A stretch of DNA of 64,000 nt from Paraglaciecola sp. 20A4 (GTDB lineage Bacteria; Pseudomonadota; Gammaproteobacteria; Enterobacterales; Alteromonadaceae). The stretch spans positions 57,115-121,114 of the forward strand of contig NZ_WTPY01000012.1 of assembly GCF_011378905.1 (NCBI RefSeq), read 5' to 3'. This document shows positions 1 to 10,581 of this stretch, in pieces (the first letter of the stretch is position 1; each line of letters begins with the position of its first letter). The notes beneath the pieces were generated by a model. The model had not been told where the DNA came from and did not search any database. It worked only from the letters and a program-made list of their open reading frames with translations. The translations under genes were made by a program, and so were the position numbers.

Positions 1-1797
1 TACTCGACCGTGCCGTCATATACCCAATTAGCCGCACAACAAGCTTTACAACGTAATTTACATGATTACGACGAACGTCATGGTTACCGTGGGCCAGAGC
101 AGCAGTTGTGGATCCCAAGCGGATTACCTGTAGCCGTAGAAAAAGACCAAGACGCGGCGGTAACAGCGGCTATCTCTACCGAGCCTTGGGATAAGGAACG
201 CATGCTTACTTTCCTTGATGGATACCAAACATTCGAGTCAATGCAGCCCGCCATCGTGACGAAAGTGAACGAAACTGATATTACTATTTTTACTCGCACA
301 GGCCGGGTTACCGCAATCGACTGGGATGGATTAGACTGGGCCCGAAAATATATCACCGACACGCGTCAGGGAAATAAACCTGAAAAGGCCAGTGATATTC
401 TATCTGAAGGAGCATTGATTTTAATTCGTCAGCGTGAAGATGATAAGCATTGGCAATTGACTCAATACCCAGATGCCAGTAGCGCATTTATTGCATTGAA
501 TCCCCATAATGGAGCGGCTCAAGCGATTGTGGGCGGTTATAGTTTTTATCAAAGTCAGTTTAACCGAGCGACTCAAGCAAAACGTCAAGTCGGCTCGAAT
601 ATTAAGCCTTTCATTTATTCATCTGCGTTAGCCAATGGATTTACCCTAGCAAGCATTATTAATGATGCGCCCATTAATCAGTGGGAAAGGGGAACGGGCA
701 ATGCGTGGCGACCTGAAAACTCCCCTCCTGAATATGATGGACCTATACGTTTGCGGGTTGCGCTAGGAAAATCGAAAAATGTTGTTTCTGTTCGCTTGGT
801 ACGTGCTGTAGGCATTGATAACGTCACCAAACATCTAGCACGCTTTGGTTTTGATATAACTGAAATTCCGAGAGATGAGACGGTCTCCCTCGGTTCTGGC
901 TCACATACTCCGCTGGAAGTCGCCACAGGGATGTCGGTAATTGCTAATGGTGGCTTTTTGATCCAGCCACATTTTGTGGCGCGTATCGAAGATGATTACG
1001 GCAAAGTGTTGTGGAAGTCGAACCCCCCTCAGGCGTGTGATCCATGTGAGGCTGCGCAAGAGCCCCATGATGTGCTATCTAACGAACATATGGATATAGA
1101 AGCCATGTTAGCGGCTGAGTTGGGCTCTGCTCAATTACCTAAACGTGATACCGCTCCTAATACCGTCGAGCCGGTGCGTTCTGCGCCCAGAGTCATTGAT
1201 GAAGATAATGCGTTTCTGGTCGCCGAGATGATGCGCACAGCGCTCAAAACTAATGGTAACTGGAATAAGAAAACTTATTGGCAAGGTACCGGTTGGCGAG
1301 CCAGTAACTTGTTGAAACGGGGTGATATTGCGGGGAAAACTGGTACCACCAATGATTCGAAAGATACTTGGTTCAGTGGTTTTACCAATGATTTAGTGGC
1401 TACTGTTTGGGTAGGTTTTGATGATATGGGGCGTAGTTTAGGTCGGGCATCGCGAAACCAAAATTTGGTTAATAAGAATCCGAAGCGATTTAATTACATT
1501 GGTAATGCCATGATAGGTGGAGAAGATGGTGCTAAGGCAGCTGAACCCGCTTGGATACGCTTTATGCAAAAAGCCTTAGACGGTGTGCCAGAAAAAAAAC
1601 GCCCCATGCCGAATAACCTTGTAACGACACGAATTGATCGTGCCAGTGGTAAATTAACCCAGCGTACTGATCATACTTCATTGTTCGAATATTTTGTGCC
1701 GGGGACTGCGCCCACTAGTTATGTTAGCGACAGTGAATTTGTCGACCCAGCGGATGAAAATAGTAAACAGAGCAAACCACTTGAAGATATTTTTTAA
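1..1797 (+). CDS. mrcA: Penicillin-binding protein 1A, 3' part (5' end outside window)
   Basis: Bifunctional inner-membrane peptidoglycan synthase (glycosyltransferase plus DD-transpeptidase). Only the C-terminal part is present: the frame is open from base 1, and the GTG at 10 is an internal valine rather than a start, so the membrane anchor and glycosyltransferase domain lie upstream. The transpeptidase domain is complete. Counting from base 10, the SxxK-type active site GSNIKPF has its serine at about residue 196, the SxN-type motif SKN is at about 255, and KTGT is at about 443. An OB-like insertion containing VTAIDWDGLDWARKY precedes the transpeptidase, as in gammaproteobacterial PBP1A. 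The C-terminus is acidic and ends in LEDIF. Family assignment is firm; PBP1A rather than PBP1B is judged from the GGYSFYQSQFNRATQA region. Confidence 0.93.
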   Translation, partial: YSTVPSYTQLAAQQALQRNLHDYDERHGYRGPEQQLWIPSGLPVAVEKDQDAAVTAAISTEPWDKERMLTFLDGYQTFESMQPAIVTKVNETDITIFTRTGRVTAIDWDGLDWARKYITDTRQGNKPEKASDILSEGALILIRQREDDKHWQLTQYPDASSAFIALNPHNGAAQAIVGGYSFYQSQFNRATQAKRQVGSNIKPFIYSSALANGFTLASIINDAPINQWERGTGNAWRPENSPPEYDGPIRLRVALGKSKNVVSVRLVRAVGIDNVTKHLARFGFDITEIPRDETVSLGSGSHTPLEVATGMSVIANGGFLIQPHFVARIEDDYGKVLWKSNPPQACDPCEAAQEPHDVLSNEHMDIEAMLAAELGSAQLPKRDTAPNTVEPVRSAPRVIDEDNAFLVAEMMRTALKTNGNWNKKTYWQGTGWRASNLLKRGDIAGKTGTTNDSKDTWFSGFTNDLVATVWVGFDDMGRSLGRASRNQNLVNKNPKRFNYIGNAMIGGEDGAKAAEPAWIRFMQKALDGVPEKKRPMPNNLVTTRIDRASGKLTQRTDHTSLFEYFVPGTAPTSYVSDSEFVDPADENSKQSKPLEDIF

Positions 1798-1863
1798 GGC
1801 ATTATAGAGACCATTGGGAAAGCGGTGTTCGTAACTGTATTTTTGATACGCAGCGCTTTCCAT

Positions 1864-1925
1864 AAAAATGCTGCTAAGTGATTCGATGCTTAATAACGTT
1901 GTCGATTATACTTCGCAGCATTTTT
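1864..1925 (+). terminator. Long-loop inverted repeat after mrcA, possible terminator
   Basis: A perfect 11-base inverted repeat (1864-1874 and 1915-1925) has a 40-base loop and ends in a run of five T. It is the only terminator-like structure between the penicillin-binding protein gene and maeA. The long loop makes a terminator role uncertain. Confidence 0.35.
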
Positions 1926-1986
1926 AATATCTCGGTTGTAAATTTTCTGCGAAAACCCTATTTTCGCAACAAACAGGACACTTTTT

Positions 1987-3681
1987 ATGAGTAGCTCAAC
2001 GCCTAAAAGTGCGTTATATATTCCTCACTCAGGCCCATCTTTGCTTGAAACTCCCTTACTCAACAAAGGTAGTGCTTTTACTGCCCAAGAACGTGTAGCG
2101 TTTAATCTCACCGGTTTAATACCGCCGCGTTACGAGAGTATTGAAGAGCAAGTCGAACGTGCCTACATGCAATATTCAAGTTTTAACGAACCGATTAATA
2201 AGCATATATATTTACGTGCGATCCAAGATAACAACGAGACGCTATATTATCGGCTCATTCAGCAGCATATCGACGAAATGATGCCGATCATCTATACCCC
2301 TACGGTAGGTGATGCGTGCGAACAGTTTTCAGATATTTATCGTAGCTCTCGTGGTTTATTTATTTCCTATTCAGAGCGTCATCAAATGGATGACATCATT
2401 CGTAATGCTACCAAGCGTAAAGTGAAGGTTATAGTTGTCACTGACGGCGAACGCATTCTCGGTTTGGGTGACCAAGGCATAGGCGGTATGGGGATCCCTA
2501 TCGGTAAGTTATCGTTGTATACCGCATGTGGTGGTATTAGCCCAGCATACACCTTGCCTGTTATGCTTGATGTAGGAACCAATAACGAAAAATTACTCAA
2601 CGATCCTATGTATATGGGGGCTCGCCATAAACGTATTGGACAGGCTGAGTATGACGAGTTCGTTGATATGTTTATCAAAGCGGTGCTTAAGCGTTGGCCT
2701 GAAGTTATGTTGCAGTTCGAAGACTTTGCACAGCCCAACGCAATGCCTTTACTTGAGCGATACCGGGACAAGGTATGCTGTTTTAATGATGATATTCAAG
2801 GCACCGCTGCGGTCACTGTAGGCACGATATTAGCCGCTTGTAAAAGCAAGAACACCAAGCTTAGTGAGCAAAGAGTCGTATTTGTTGGCGCTGGTTCAGC
2901 CGGCTGTGGTATTGCAGAACAAATTATCAAACAAATGATTAGTGAAGGGATTTCTGACGCACAAGCTCGTGGTCAGGTATTTATGATTGACCGCTTTGGT
3001 TTGGTGACTAACGATATGGAAGGCTTGCGTGATTTCCAGTTGCGACTCGCTCAACCATTGATCAACCAAGCGAATTGGCAAAAATTAGGTCGATATCCGT
3101 CTTTACTCGAAACGGTAAGCCAAGTTAAGCCAAGTATTCTTATTGGGGTGTCAGGTCAAGCAGGCTTATTCACTGAGCAAGTCGTTAAAGAAATGAAAAG
3201 CCATTGCGATTTGCCAATAATATTCCCATTAAGCAATCCGTCTCGTCAGGTTGAGGCGCGTCCTGAGCATGTAATTGAATGGACTGACGGTGACGTTATT
3301 ATTGCTACAGGTAGTCCTTTTAATCCAGTTGAATATAAGGGGAAAATTTACCCTATTGCTCAGTGTAACAACAGTTATATCTTCCCAGGTATTGGCTTGG
3401 GTGTTTTAGCGGCAAAAGCGAGTTTAATCAGCGATGAAATGTTGATGGCAACCAGTGCTGCGTTAGCGAATGCTTCACCTTTGGCCAATGGCCTAGGCAC
3501 GGCGCTTTTGCCCCCTTTAACTGGTATCGCCCAATTAAGTAAGAAAATTGCATTTGATGTTGGCAAAGTCGCCCAGAAACAAGGCTTAGCACTAGAAGTG
3601 AGCGATGAGATGCTCAGCGAAAGAATCGATGGGAATTTCTGGAAAGCAGAATACCGTCCTTACAAGCGTGTCAGTATCTAA
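1987..3681 (+). CDS. maeA: NAD-dependent malic enzyme
   Basis: Oxidative decarboxylation of malate to pyruvate with NAD in the cytoplasm (EC 1.1.1.38 type). The 564-residue length matches MaeA/SfcA, whereas NADP-type MaeB enzymes are longer because they carry a phosphotransacetylase domain. Visible features are the N-terminal malic domain with [12 protein letters not shown], the metal and substrate region FEDFAQPNA and [11 protein letters not shown], and the NAD-binding loop [12 protein letters not shown]. The ATG follows an AGGACA ribosome-binding sequence. It stands alone between mrcA and rnpB and ends in a strong terminator. Confidence 0.96.
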   Translation: MSSSTPKSALYIPHSGPSLLETPLLNKGSAFTAQERVAFNLTGLIPPRYESIEEQVERAYMQYSSFNEPINKHIYLRAIQDNNETLYYRLIQQHIDEMMPIIYTPTVGDACEQFSDIYRSSRGLFISYSERHQMDDIIRNATKRKVKVIVVTDGERILGLGDQGIGGMGIPIGKLSLYTACGGISPAYTLPVMLDVGTNNEKLLNDPMYMGARHKRIGQAEYDEFVDMFIKAVLKRWPEVMLQFEDFAQPNAMPLLERYRDKVCCFNDDIQGTAAVTVGTILAACKSKNTKLSEQRVVFVGAGSAGCGIAEQIIKQMISEGISDAQARGQVFMIDRFGLVTNDMEGLRDFQLRLAQPLINQANWQKLGRYPSLLETVSQVKPSILIGVSGQAGLFTEQVVKEMKSHCDLPIIFPLSNPSRQVEARPEHVIEWTDGDVIIATGSPFNPVEYKGKIYPIAQCNNSYIFPGIGLGVLAAKASLISDEMLMATSAALANASPLANGLGTALLPPLTGIAQLSKKIAFDVGKVAQKQGLALEVSDEMLSERIDGNFWKAEYRPYKRVSI

Positions 3682-3701
3682 CACTACTGGGCTTTGAATC
3701 C

Positions 3702-3730
3702 AAAACGCCGCATTAACTGCGGCGTTTTTA
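3702..3730 (+). terminator. Rho-independent terminator of maeA
   Basis: The stem aaaacgccgca / tgcggcgtttt with a short loop is followed by T-rich sequence directly after the maeA stop. Confidence 0.85.
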
Positions 3731-3771
3731 TACGCGCAGGCTTTTAGTCGGCTGTCTAACGTGAAAGCAGA

Positions 3772-3800
3772 TTGTAAGTCGGGCTTAACCTGCGTAGAAT
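3772..3800 (+). promoter_or_regulatory. Promoter of rnpB
   Basis: TTGTAA (3772-3777) and TAGAAT (3795-3800) are separated by 17 bases, which places the start point at about 3807, exactly where the RNase P RNA helix P1 begins. Confidence 0.75.
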
Positions 3801-3807
3801 CCCGCTC

Positions 3808-4178
<371 letters not shown>

Positions 4179-4190
4179 ACCTATCTACAA

Positions 4191-4226
4191 TATCATCGCC
4201 TGAATATCTGGCGGTGATAATTTTTC
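4191..4226 (+). terminator. Terminator of rnpB
   Basis: The stem tatcatcgcc (4191-4200) / ggcggtgata (4210-4219) has one G-T pair and is followed by aatttttc. Confidence 0.8.
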
Positions 4227-4421
4227 TCCTACTCTATTCATGTTAGACTCTTTGCCTACGCACTATTTATGGGTGTTTTTACGTGCTGATTAGGCACCTA
4301 TAACTTAGACTTTAGTCTACTTTTGTGCTCGAAAGGCGTAAATCGCTAGCGTATATCACCGCAAACGCATACTTTTACATAAAGAAACCACTACATCTAA
4401 GTCTCATACTGTAGGTTTTTA

Positions 4422-5567
4422 ATGGTCAAAAAAGTAATCAGTAAATTAAGTTGGAACCCTTCTTCGATTTCTAAAGTGAATTTGGACCGCAAAAATATGT
4501 TTCGTTTAGCAATGGAGCATTCAGGAATAGGCATGGCCTTAATCGGCCCAGATGGCAATTGGTTAAAGGTCAATCAAGCCATATGCGATATTGTGGGTTA
4601 TACCGCCAGCGAGTTAGTTAACCTCGATTTTCAAACTATTACGCATCCAGACGATTTACAGGACGATTTAGCGCTATTAAAACAGCTTCTTGCCGGTGAA
4701 ATTCAGACTTATAATCTAGATAAGCGGTATTTCCATAAGAATGGTCAGCTTATTTGGGCAAAACTTACCGTATCGTTAGTACGTGATGACGACCAACAGC
4801 CGCTGTATTTTATTTCACAAATTCAAGATATTACTGCTCAAAAGAAAGCATCGGATGAACTGTCGTTGGCGAATGAAGAAATGGAAGCGTTTTCCTATCG
4901 ATTAACACATGACCTTTGTTCTCCTTTGAGCTCAATGGAGTATGTGATGGAAATGGCAGCCAAGTATATCGAAGACGGTGATTTGCCTAATGCCTTGAAA
5001 ACGCTGCGAGTTACGCAAGCAGGTATTACTAAACTGAGTGAGCTTGTAGAGGGCGTACTCGATGTGAGTAAAATTAAGTTACAAGAGGAACAAAACCTAC
5101 CTGTAGATGTGCCAGTCGTTGTTTACAAAGCGCTAGAAGCGTTGAGTTATATGCAGAATTTCAGTCGTTTGGATATTGAAACTCGGTTTGATTACATTGG
5201 TTCAATTAACACTAAACCGCAAAAATTCATACAAATTATTGATAACTTTATTTCCAACGCGATCAAATATCAGGATACAAGTAAGCCTAACTCATTTGTT
5301 AGAATTTCAACGTATAGGACAGATGATGACTTTGTGCTCGAGGTGCGTGATAACGGCCTTGGTGTGGATGAAATCTACCGAGGTAAATTGTTTACTATGT
5401 TTGAGCGCTTTCATCCTGAGGCATCATTCGGTACTGGGTTAGGGTTATATATGGTCAAAAAAAGTGCTGATATACTAGGGGGAACCCTCACTTATTCTGC
5501 ACCTGCGGTGGGTAAGGGTTCGATTTTCCGTCTTACACTTCCTGAGAGCGCCGTGCGCTTCAGCTAG
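4422..5567 (+). CDS. PAS-domain sensor histidine kinase
   Basis: Cytoplasmic sensor kinase of 381 residues without membrane segments. A PAS domain with its PAC tail covers about residues 25-140 (SGIGMALIGPDGNWLKVNQA; FISQIQDIT). The phosphoacceptor histidine is about H163 in the H-box YRLTHDLCSPLSS. The ATPase domain carries the N-box DNFISNAIKYQD (about N279), the G1 box DNGLGVDE and the G2 box GTGLGLYMV (about 337). No response regulator lies next to it, so the partner is unknown. Its 3' end overlaps the convergent TetR gene by 8 bases. Family is firm; the signal is unknown. Confidence 0.9.
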   Translation: MVKKVISKLSWNPSSISKVNLDRKNMFRLAMEHSGIGMALIGPDGNWLKVNQAICDIVGYTASELVNLDFQTITHPDDLQDDLALLKQLLAGEIQTYNLDKRYFHKNGQLIWAKLTVSLVRDDDQQPLYFISQIQDITAQKKASDELSLANEEMEAFSYRLTHDLCSPLSSMEYVMEMAAKYIEDGDLPNALKTLRVTQAGITKLSELVEGVLDVSKIKLQEEQNLPVDVPVVVYKALEALSYMQNFSRLDIETRFDYIGSINTKPQKFIQIIDNFISNAIKYQDTSKPNSFVRISTYRTDDDFVLEVRDNGLGVDEIYRGKLFTMFERFHPEASFGTGLGLYMVKKSADILGGTLTYSAPAVGKGSIFRLTLPESAVRFS

Positions 5568-6156
5568 CTTGATATTGAGCCAAGAAAGCCGTGATGTTTT
5601 TTTCGATAATATCGGTGATATTCAAAGATGAATGTGTTTCAAATCCATAAAGAATGGGATAAAAGATAAATCCCTTTAGTGCGAAGACAAATTGTTTCGC
5701 GGCAAAATCGATGTCATCTATTTGCAGTTTTTTAGCCTCATTGGCATATTGTAAAAATGCACCCAAATACCGCATACAACCAAATTCATTATTGGCGATG
5801 CTTTTTGCTAGAGAGGGTTGTTGCAACATCTGCATAAACGTTATCTTGGCAATACGCAGGAAGCGTTCGGAGGTCAGCAACTCAACTTCTTGCTGCGCAA
5901 TTTTACGTAATTGGCTCTTAATAGGTAAGCTGACGTTAAATTGTATCTCTTGGGTGTCATCAAGCTGTTCAAACATACGAGTAAGTATTGCTTGGAATAG
6001 CTCATCTTTAGTTGAAAAGTGGTTATATACCGTGCGTTTAGAGGCCTGTGCTGCTTTCGCGATTTGATCCATCGTGGCGTGTTCTACCCCACATTCAAAA
6101 AATAGTTGCTCGGCAGCATCTAAAATATTTAGACGTTTCTTATCTGATAACTTCAT
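5560..6156 (-). CDS. TetR/AcrR family transcriptional regulator
   Basis: Protein of 198 residues with an N-terminal helix-turn-helix at about residues 10-55 (ILDAAEQLFFECGVEHATMD followed by ASKRTVYNHFSTKDELF) and a TetR-type ligand-binding C-terminal part. The start follows AAGGGATAAAT. It is divergent from the metallo-hydrolase gene at 6269, with a perfect 15-base palindrome in between that is most simply its own operator. Ligand unknown. Confidence 0.92.
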   Translation of the reverse strand: MKLSDKKRLNILDAAEQLFFECGVEHATMDQIAKAAQASKRTVYNHFSTKDELFQAILTRMFEQLDDTQEIQFNVSLPIKSQLRKIAQQEVELLTSERFLRIAKITFMQMLQQPSLAKSIANNEFGCMRYLGAFLQYANEAKKLQIDDIDFAAKQFVFALKGFIFYPILYGFETHSSLNITDIIEKNITAFLAQYQAS

Positions 6157-6187
6157 ATTTATCCCTTATTACTCGCGGTATGTTACC

Positions 6188-6223
6188 GCAATAAAAGTAA
6201 ACTTCATAGTTTACTTTTATTGC
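6188..6223. promoter_or_regulatory. Perfect palindrome, likely TetR operator
   Basis: The 15-base arms gcaataaaagtaaac (6188-6202) and gtttacttttattgc (6209-6223) are separated by 6 bases, between the divergent TetR and hydrolase starts. A further half site, gtttactttt, lies at about 6248-6257, close to the hydrolase start. An operator role is inferred from symmetry and position. Confidence 0.7.
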
Positions 6224-6268
6224 TTTTGTGATAAGTTACACCGAATGGTTTACTTTTTAGAGTGATGA

Positions 6269-7351
6269 ATGAAAACATTCAGTCTCGGAATACTGCTCTC
6301 ATGTGTGAGTGGAATGTTAGGAGCATATCTTTTGAACAACGAATTAACCGCCGCCACTAATGAAAGCGTGGCAAGTAGTATCCATCACCATAATGGCAAG
6401 TTCCATAACAGTGCGCAAAGCGAGGCTCCAAGTTTGCGCAAAACCCTTGGTATTTTTAAGCGTTACATCACTGAGAAAAAAATAGATTCGGTACCGGCAG
6501 AGCAAGTTCCCATGCTGCAGGTCACACGTCAGCAGTTAGATGCATTAAGTGATGAAAATGTTCACGTTGTTAAATTAGGGCATTCATCTTTATTGATTAA
6601 AATGCATGGCGACTATTGGTTGATCGATCCGGTCTTTTCAGTGCGCGCTTCTCCGTTTTCCTTTATAGGACCTAAGCGCTTTCAGTCGACACCTATCAGC
6701 ATTGATGATTTACCACCTATTGATAAAGTATTGATATCGCACAATCATTATGACCATTTGGATCAGGCTGCGATTAAGGCATTAAATAATAAAACGTGTG
6801 AGTTCTTAGTGCCTTTAGGGGTAGAGGGGGATTTACAAAAGTGGGGGATAAGTGCAGATAAAATAAAGCAGTTTGATTGGTGGCAAGAACTACAAACCGA
6901 GCACGCTTTGGTCGCATTTACGCCTAGCCAGCATTTTTCAGGTCGCGGTATTGGTGATGGCAATAAAACCCTGTGGGGATCGTGGGTTGTTAAAACGCCG
7001 GTGCGAAGTTTTTATTTTAGCGGTGATTCTGGATATTTTGCTGGTTTTAAAAATATCGGCGATAAGTATGGGCCGTTTGATTTAACTTTCATTGAAACAG
7101 GTGCTTACGACAAAGATTGGGCTGATATTCATATGACACCGGAAGAGTCAGTTCAAGCCCATATCGATTTAGCAGGCAAGACGATGGTGCCAATTCATAA
7201 TGGTACTTTCGATTTAGCATTTCACCCCTGGTATGAGCCACTAATTAGGGTCAGTAAGGCTGCACAGCAATATGACGTTTCCCTAAGTACGCCCATATTT
7301 GGGCAAGTATTCAAACTTGAACATGAACCAATTCAAACCGTATGGTGGTAA
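6269..7351 (+). CDS. Metallo-beta-lactamase-fold hydrolase (NAPE-PLD/UlaG-like)
   Basis: Predicted metal-dependent hydrolase of 360 residues. The N-terminal hydrophobic stretch (about 4-22) looks like a membrane anchor or signal sequence. The metal-binding motif HNHYDHLD starts at H158, a later histidine is in TPSQHFSGRG, and the third-ligand aspartate is in FSGDSGYF (about D253). HMTPEES and VPIHNGTFDLAFHPW supply the final ligands. The order and the LGHSSLLIKM...WLIDPVFS opening match the family containing NAPE-hydrolysing phospholipase D. A phospholipid substrate is only an inference. Probably controlled by the divergent TetR protein. Confidence 0.88.
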   Translation: MKTFSLGILLSCVSGMLGAYLLNNELTAATNESVASSIHHHNGKFHNSAQSEAPSLRKTLGIFKRYITEKKIDSVPAEQVPMLQVTRQQLDALSDENVHVVKLGHSSLLIKMHGDYWLIDPVFSVRASPFSFIGPKRFQSTPISIDDLPPIDKVLISHNHYDHLDQAAIKALNNKTCEFLVPLGVEGDLQKWGISADKIKQFDWWQELQTEHALVAFTPSQHFSGRGIGDGNKTLWGSWVVKTPVRSFYFSGDSGYFAGFKNIGDKYGPFDLTFIETGAYDKDWADIHMTPEESVQAHIDLAGKTMVPIHNGTFDLAFHPWYEPLIRVSKAAQQYDVSLSTPIFGQVFKLEHEPIQTVWW

Positions 7352-7361
7352 AATAGCCCAT

Positions 7362-7388
7362 AAAAAAAGGCCCGTCTTGGGCCTTTTT
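7362..7388. terminator. Bidirectional terminator between hydrolase and RND genes
   Basis: The stem aaaggccc / gggccttt with a 5-base loop has an A-run on the left and a T-run on the right, so it can serve both converging genes. Confidence 0.85.
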
Positions 7389-7401
7389 GCTGCTTAGTTC
7401 T

Positions 7402-10400
7402 TTATTCTCGTTCGATGATGGGTACACGTCCCATGTCATCGAGCTTTTGACCTTTGACCAACATGGAGAGTTTACGCATCAGTACATAGAACACCGGTGT
7501 GAATATCAAACCAAAGAAGGTCACTCCCAGCATGCCACTGAATACGGCTACGCCCAATGCTTGGCGCATTTCCGCTCCAGCGCCTGTCGCAGCAGCAAGA
7601 GGCAACACCCCAAGAATAAAGGCAAACGAGGTCATCAGAATAGGACGCAAACGTAGTTTGGCTGCGTCGCTAGCCGCTTCATATAGACCTGCCCCTTCGT
7701 GTTCACGATGACGAGCAAACTCTACAATAAGAATAGCGTTTTTACTGGCTAAACCTACCAGTACAATTAAACCCACTTGGGTCAAAATATTGTTATCTAA
7801 GCCCATTAGATGCACACCAGTGATAGCACTAAGCAAACACATTGGCACAATCAGAATAACCGATAAGGGCAGGGTCCAGCTTTCATACAAGGCTACCAGC
7901 AATAAGAATACAAACACAACGGCGAAACCGAATGCTAATAACCCTGTGTTACCTGATTGCTGTTCTTGGTATGCAAGCTCAGTCCATTCATAAGTGATAC
8001 CGTCAGGCAATATTTCGGCTGCTAAGCGCTCCATGGTGGCGATGGCCTCTCCGGAACTAAAGCCCGGTGCCGTACTGCCAATCAAATCGGCGGCGGGATA
8101 CAGGTTGTATCTGGGTACGCGTGAAGGACCTGAGCGATACTCGAAAGTCGCCACTGAACTTAACGGCACCATTTCACCCGATGAATTACGCACGCGTATA
8201 CGACCGATGTCATCAGGCTCCATGCGATAGGGCGCGTCGGCTTGGGCCGTTACCCGAAACGTTCTTCCTAAGTAACTGAAGTCATTAACGAATGCGCTGC
8301 CTAAATAGACCTCCAAAGCACTGAACACATCAGAAACTGATACACCTAGGCGCTCTACACGCTCTCTATCAATATCGGCGTATAATTGCGGTGTACTGGT
8401 TTCGAAGAAGCTAAACACAGCCGTAGTTGCGGGTTCTTGATTAGCAGCCCCTGCGAGCTGCCACATCGCTTGCTCTAGCGCTGGTAATCCGCGACCGCTT
8501 CTGTCTTCTAACATCATTTTGAAACCACCACCGTTACCAATTCCGCGAACCGGTGGGGGTGGAATAACGACAACATTAGCATCACCTATAGCCCCCATCT
8601 TCGCTCGAGCTTGACCCAATACATCATTGAAAGTAATACCCAGCTCAGCACGCTCGTCGAAGGATTTCATAATGGTAAATATTGCCGCGGCATTGGTTGC
8701 ATTTGTAAAGGTAGCACCTGAGAAACCGGCAAATGCAACGGCGTTTTCAACCCCGTCAATACTAAGAAGTTTCTCTACTGCGTCTTGAACGACGGCGTCG
8801 GTACGTGACAATGACGCGCCAGAGGGTAACTGTACTCCGACAATCAAGTAGCCCTGATCCTGTGCTGGAATAAAGCCCTTGGGAACAATGCTAAACATGT
8901 ATACCGTAAAGCCCATCAAAACGATATATATCAGCGACATCAATCCGCCACGACGGACAAGCCTATTGACCAATCTAGCGTATTTGTCTGACGTTCTGTC
9001 CATTCCTCGGTTGAATTTCCCCGAAAGATGATGAAATAGTCCGCTTTTTTCTGACTCGTCTTTGTGGGGCTTAAATAATACCGCGGCAATCGCAGGACTT
9101 AATATCAACGAAACGGATACTGAAATAATGGTCGCAACAGCGATGGTGATACCGAATTGACTATAGAATTGGCCTGATATGCCATCCACAAAGGCGGTAG
9201 GTAGGAATACAGCAATCAGTACTAGTCCGATTGCCAATACTGCACCGCCGACTTCAGTCATAGTTTGACGAGCGGCTTTGAGCGGTCGCATACCTTGAGC
9301 CATAAGGCGTTCCATGTTTTCTACTACAACGATGGCGTCATCAACTACAATACCGATAGCTAAAACCAACCCAAACAAGGTCAAGTTATTTAGCGAGAAA
9401 CCCAAAGCACTTAAAATAGCGAACGAGCCAATCAATGAAATAGGGATGGCGATAATGGGAATAAGCGCTGCCCGCCAGTTTTGCAAAAACACCATAATAA
9501 CCAACACCACTAGGGCGATAGCTTCGTAAATAGTGTGTTCGACTGCCGTAATAGATTCACTGATAAAGTTGGTCGGGTTGTAGGCAATCTTATAGGTTAA
9601 ATCAGGGGGAAAGTTTTTACCAACCTCTACCATGGCTGCTTTTATGGCGTCAGCTGTTTCAATCGCATTTGAACCAGGGCGTTGGAATACTGGCATAGCG
9701 ACCGCTTTTTTATCACCTAAATATCCACGGGTTGTGTAACTTTCTGCTCCTAGTTCAACACGGCCAACATCACGTAATCTTACAATTTTTCCATCTTGGT
9801 TTTTGATGATCACATTCTCAAACTCTTCCGGCTCAATCAATTGGCCGCGAGTTTGCACGTTTAGCTCAAACGCTGTTTGGCCAGCGTCCACAGGTGCTTG
9901 GTTCAAGGTCCCACTGGCCACCTGAATGTTTTGCCCACGTAATGCAGTTATAACTTCAGCTGCAGTTAGATCTAACGACGCAATAACGTCAGGGTCAAGC
10001 CAAACACGCATGGAATACTGGCTGGCGCCGAACAATAAGATATCCCCTACACCGTCAATACGAGATAGTTGATCACGAATTTGCAGTGACGCGTAGTTGG
10101 CAATGTAAGTCTGGTCATAGGTACCGTTTGGTGAGTACATATTTACGACTAGCATTAAGTCCGGGGAATTCTTCTTGGTCGTTATGCCGAGACGGCGAAC
10201 TGTTTCCGGTAGTCTTGGTTCAGCAATCGCTACGCGGTTTTGGACCTGTACTTGAGCATTGTCCAAGTCAGTGCCGAGCTTAAAGGTAACGGTAATTGTT
10301 ACGCGGCCATCGGCAGTCGATTGAGATGACATATACAGCATGTTTTCTACACCGTTAATCTGCTGCTCTAACGGGGTGGCGACGGTTTTAGCGGCGACTT

Positions 10401-10569
10401 CTGCGCTTGCACCAGGATAAGATGCTGCCACTTGAATAGTAGGCGGCGCAATTTGCGGATACTGCTCAATAGGTAAACTAAAATAAGCCAAGCTGCCGAT
10501 GATAAGAACAATAATAGCCAGTACCGAAGCGAACTTCGGTCGGTCGATAAAGAAATGCGATATATTCAT
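7402..10569 (-). CDS. RND efflux transporter permease, HAE1 (AcrB/MexB) type
   Basis: Inner-membrane proton-driven drug exporter of 1055 residues, the usual length. It starts with the typical first helix (MNISHFFIDRPKFASVLAII). The proton-relay aspartates are in GIVVDDAIVVVEN (about D410/D411) and the conserved lysine is in LVGLASKNAILIVEFARH near the C-terminus. Two large periplasmic loops and two six-helix bundles are evident. The start has a strong AGGGGAG site and lies 12 bases after the adaptor gene. No outer-membrane channel gene is nearby, so a TolC from elsewhere is likely used. Confidence 0.95.
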   Translation of the reverse strand: MNISHFFIDRPKFASVLAIIVLIIGSLAYFSLPIEQYPQIAPPTIQVAASYPGASAEVAAKTVATPLEQQINGVENMLYMSSQSTADGRVTITVTFKLGTDLDNAQVQVQNRVAIAEPRLPETVRRLGITTKKNSPDLMLVVNMYSPNGTYDQTYIANYASLQIRDQLSRIDGVGDILLFGASQYSMRVWLDPDVIASLDLTAAEVITALRGQNIQVASGTLNQAPVDAGQTAFELNVQTRGQLIEPEEFENVIIKNQDGKIVRLRDVGRVELGAESYTTRGYLGDKKAVAMPVFQRPGSNAIETADAIKAAMVEVGKNFPPDLTYKIAYNPTNFISESITAVEHTIYEAIALVVLVIMVFLQNWRAALIPIIAIPISLIGSFAILSALGFSLNNLTLFGLVLAIGIVVDDAIVVVENMERLMAQGMRPLKAARQTMTEVGGAVLAIGLVLIAVFLPTAFVDGISGQFYSQFGITIAVATIISVSVSLILSPAIAAVLFKPHKDESEKSGLFHHLSGKFNRGMDRTSDKYARLVNRLVRRGGLMSLIYIVLMGFTVYMFSIVPKGFIPAQDQGYLIVGVQLPSGASLSRTDAVVQDAVEKLLSIDGVENAVAFAGFSGATFTNATNAAAIFTIMKSFDERAELGITFNDVLGQARAKMGAIGDANVVVIPPPPVRGIGNGGGFKMMLEDRSGRGLPALEQAMWQLAGAANQEPATTAVFSFFETSTPQLYADIDRERVERLGVSVSDVFSALEVYLGSAFVNDFSYLGRTFRVTAQADAPYRMEPDDIGRIRVRNSSGEMVPLSSVATFEYRSGPSRVPRYNLYPAADLIGSTAPGFSSGEAIATMERLAAEILPDGITYEWTELAYQEQQSGNTGLLAFGFAVVFVFLLLVALYESWTLPLSVILIVPMCLLSAITGVHLMGLDNNILTQVGLIVLVGLASKNAILIVEFARHREHEGAGLYEAASDAAKLRLRPILMTSFAFILGVLPLAAATGAGAEMRQALGVAVFSGMLGVTFFGLIFTPVFYVLMRKLSMLVKGQKLDDMGRVPIIERE

Positions 10570-10581
10570 TTTTGTCTCCCC

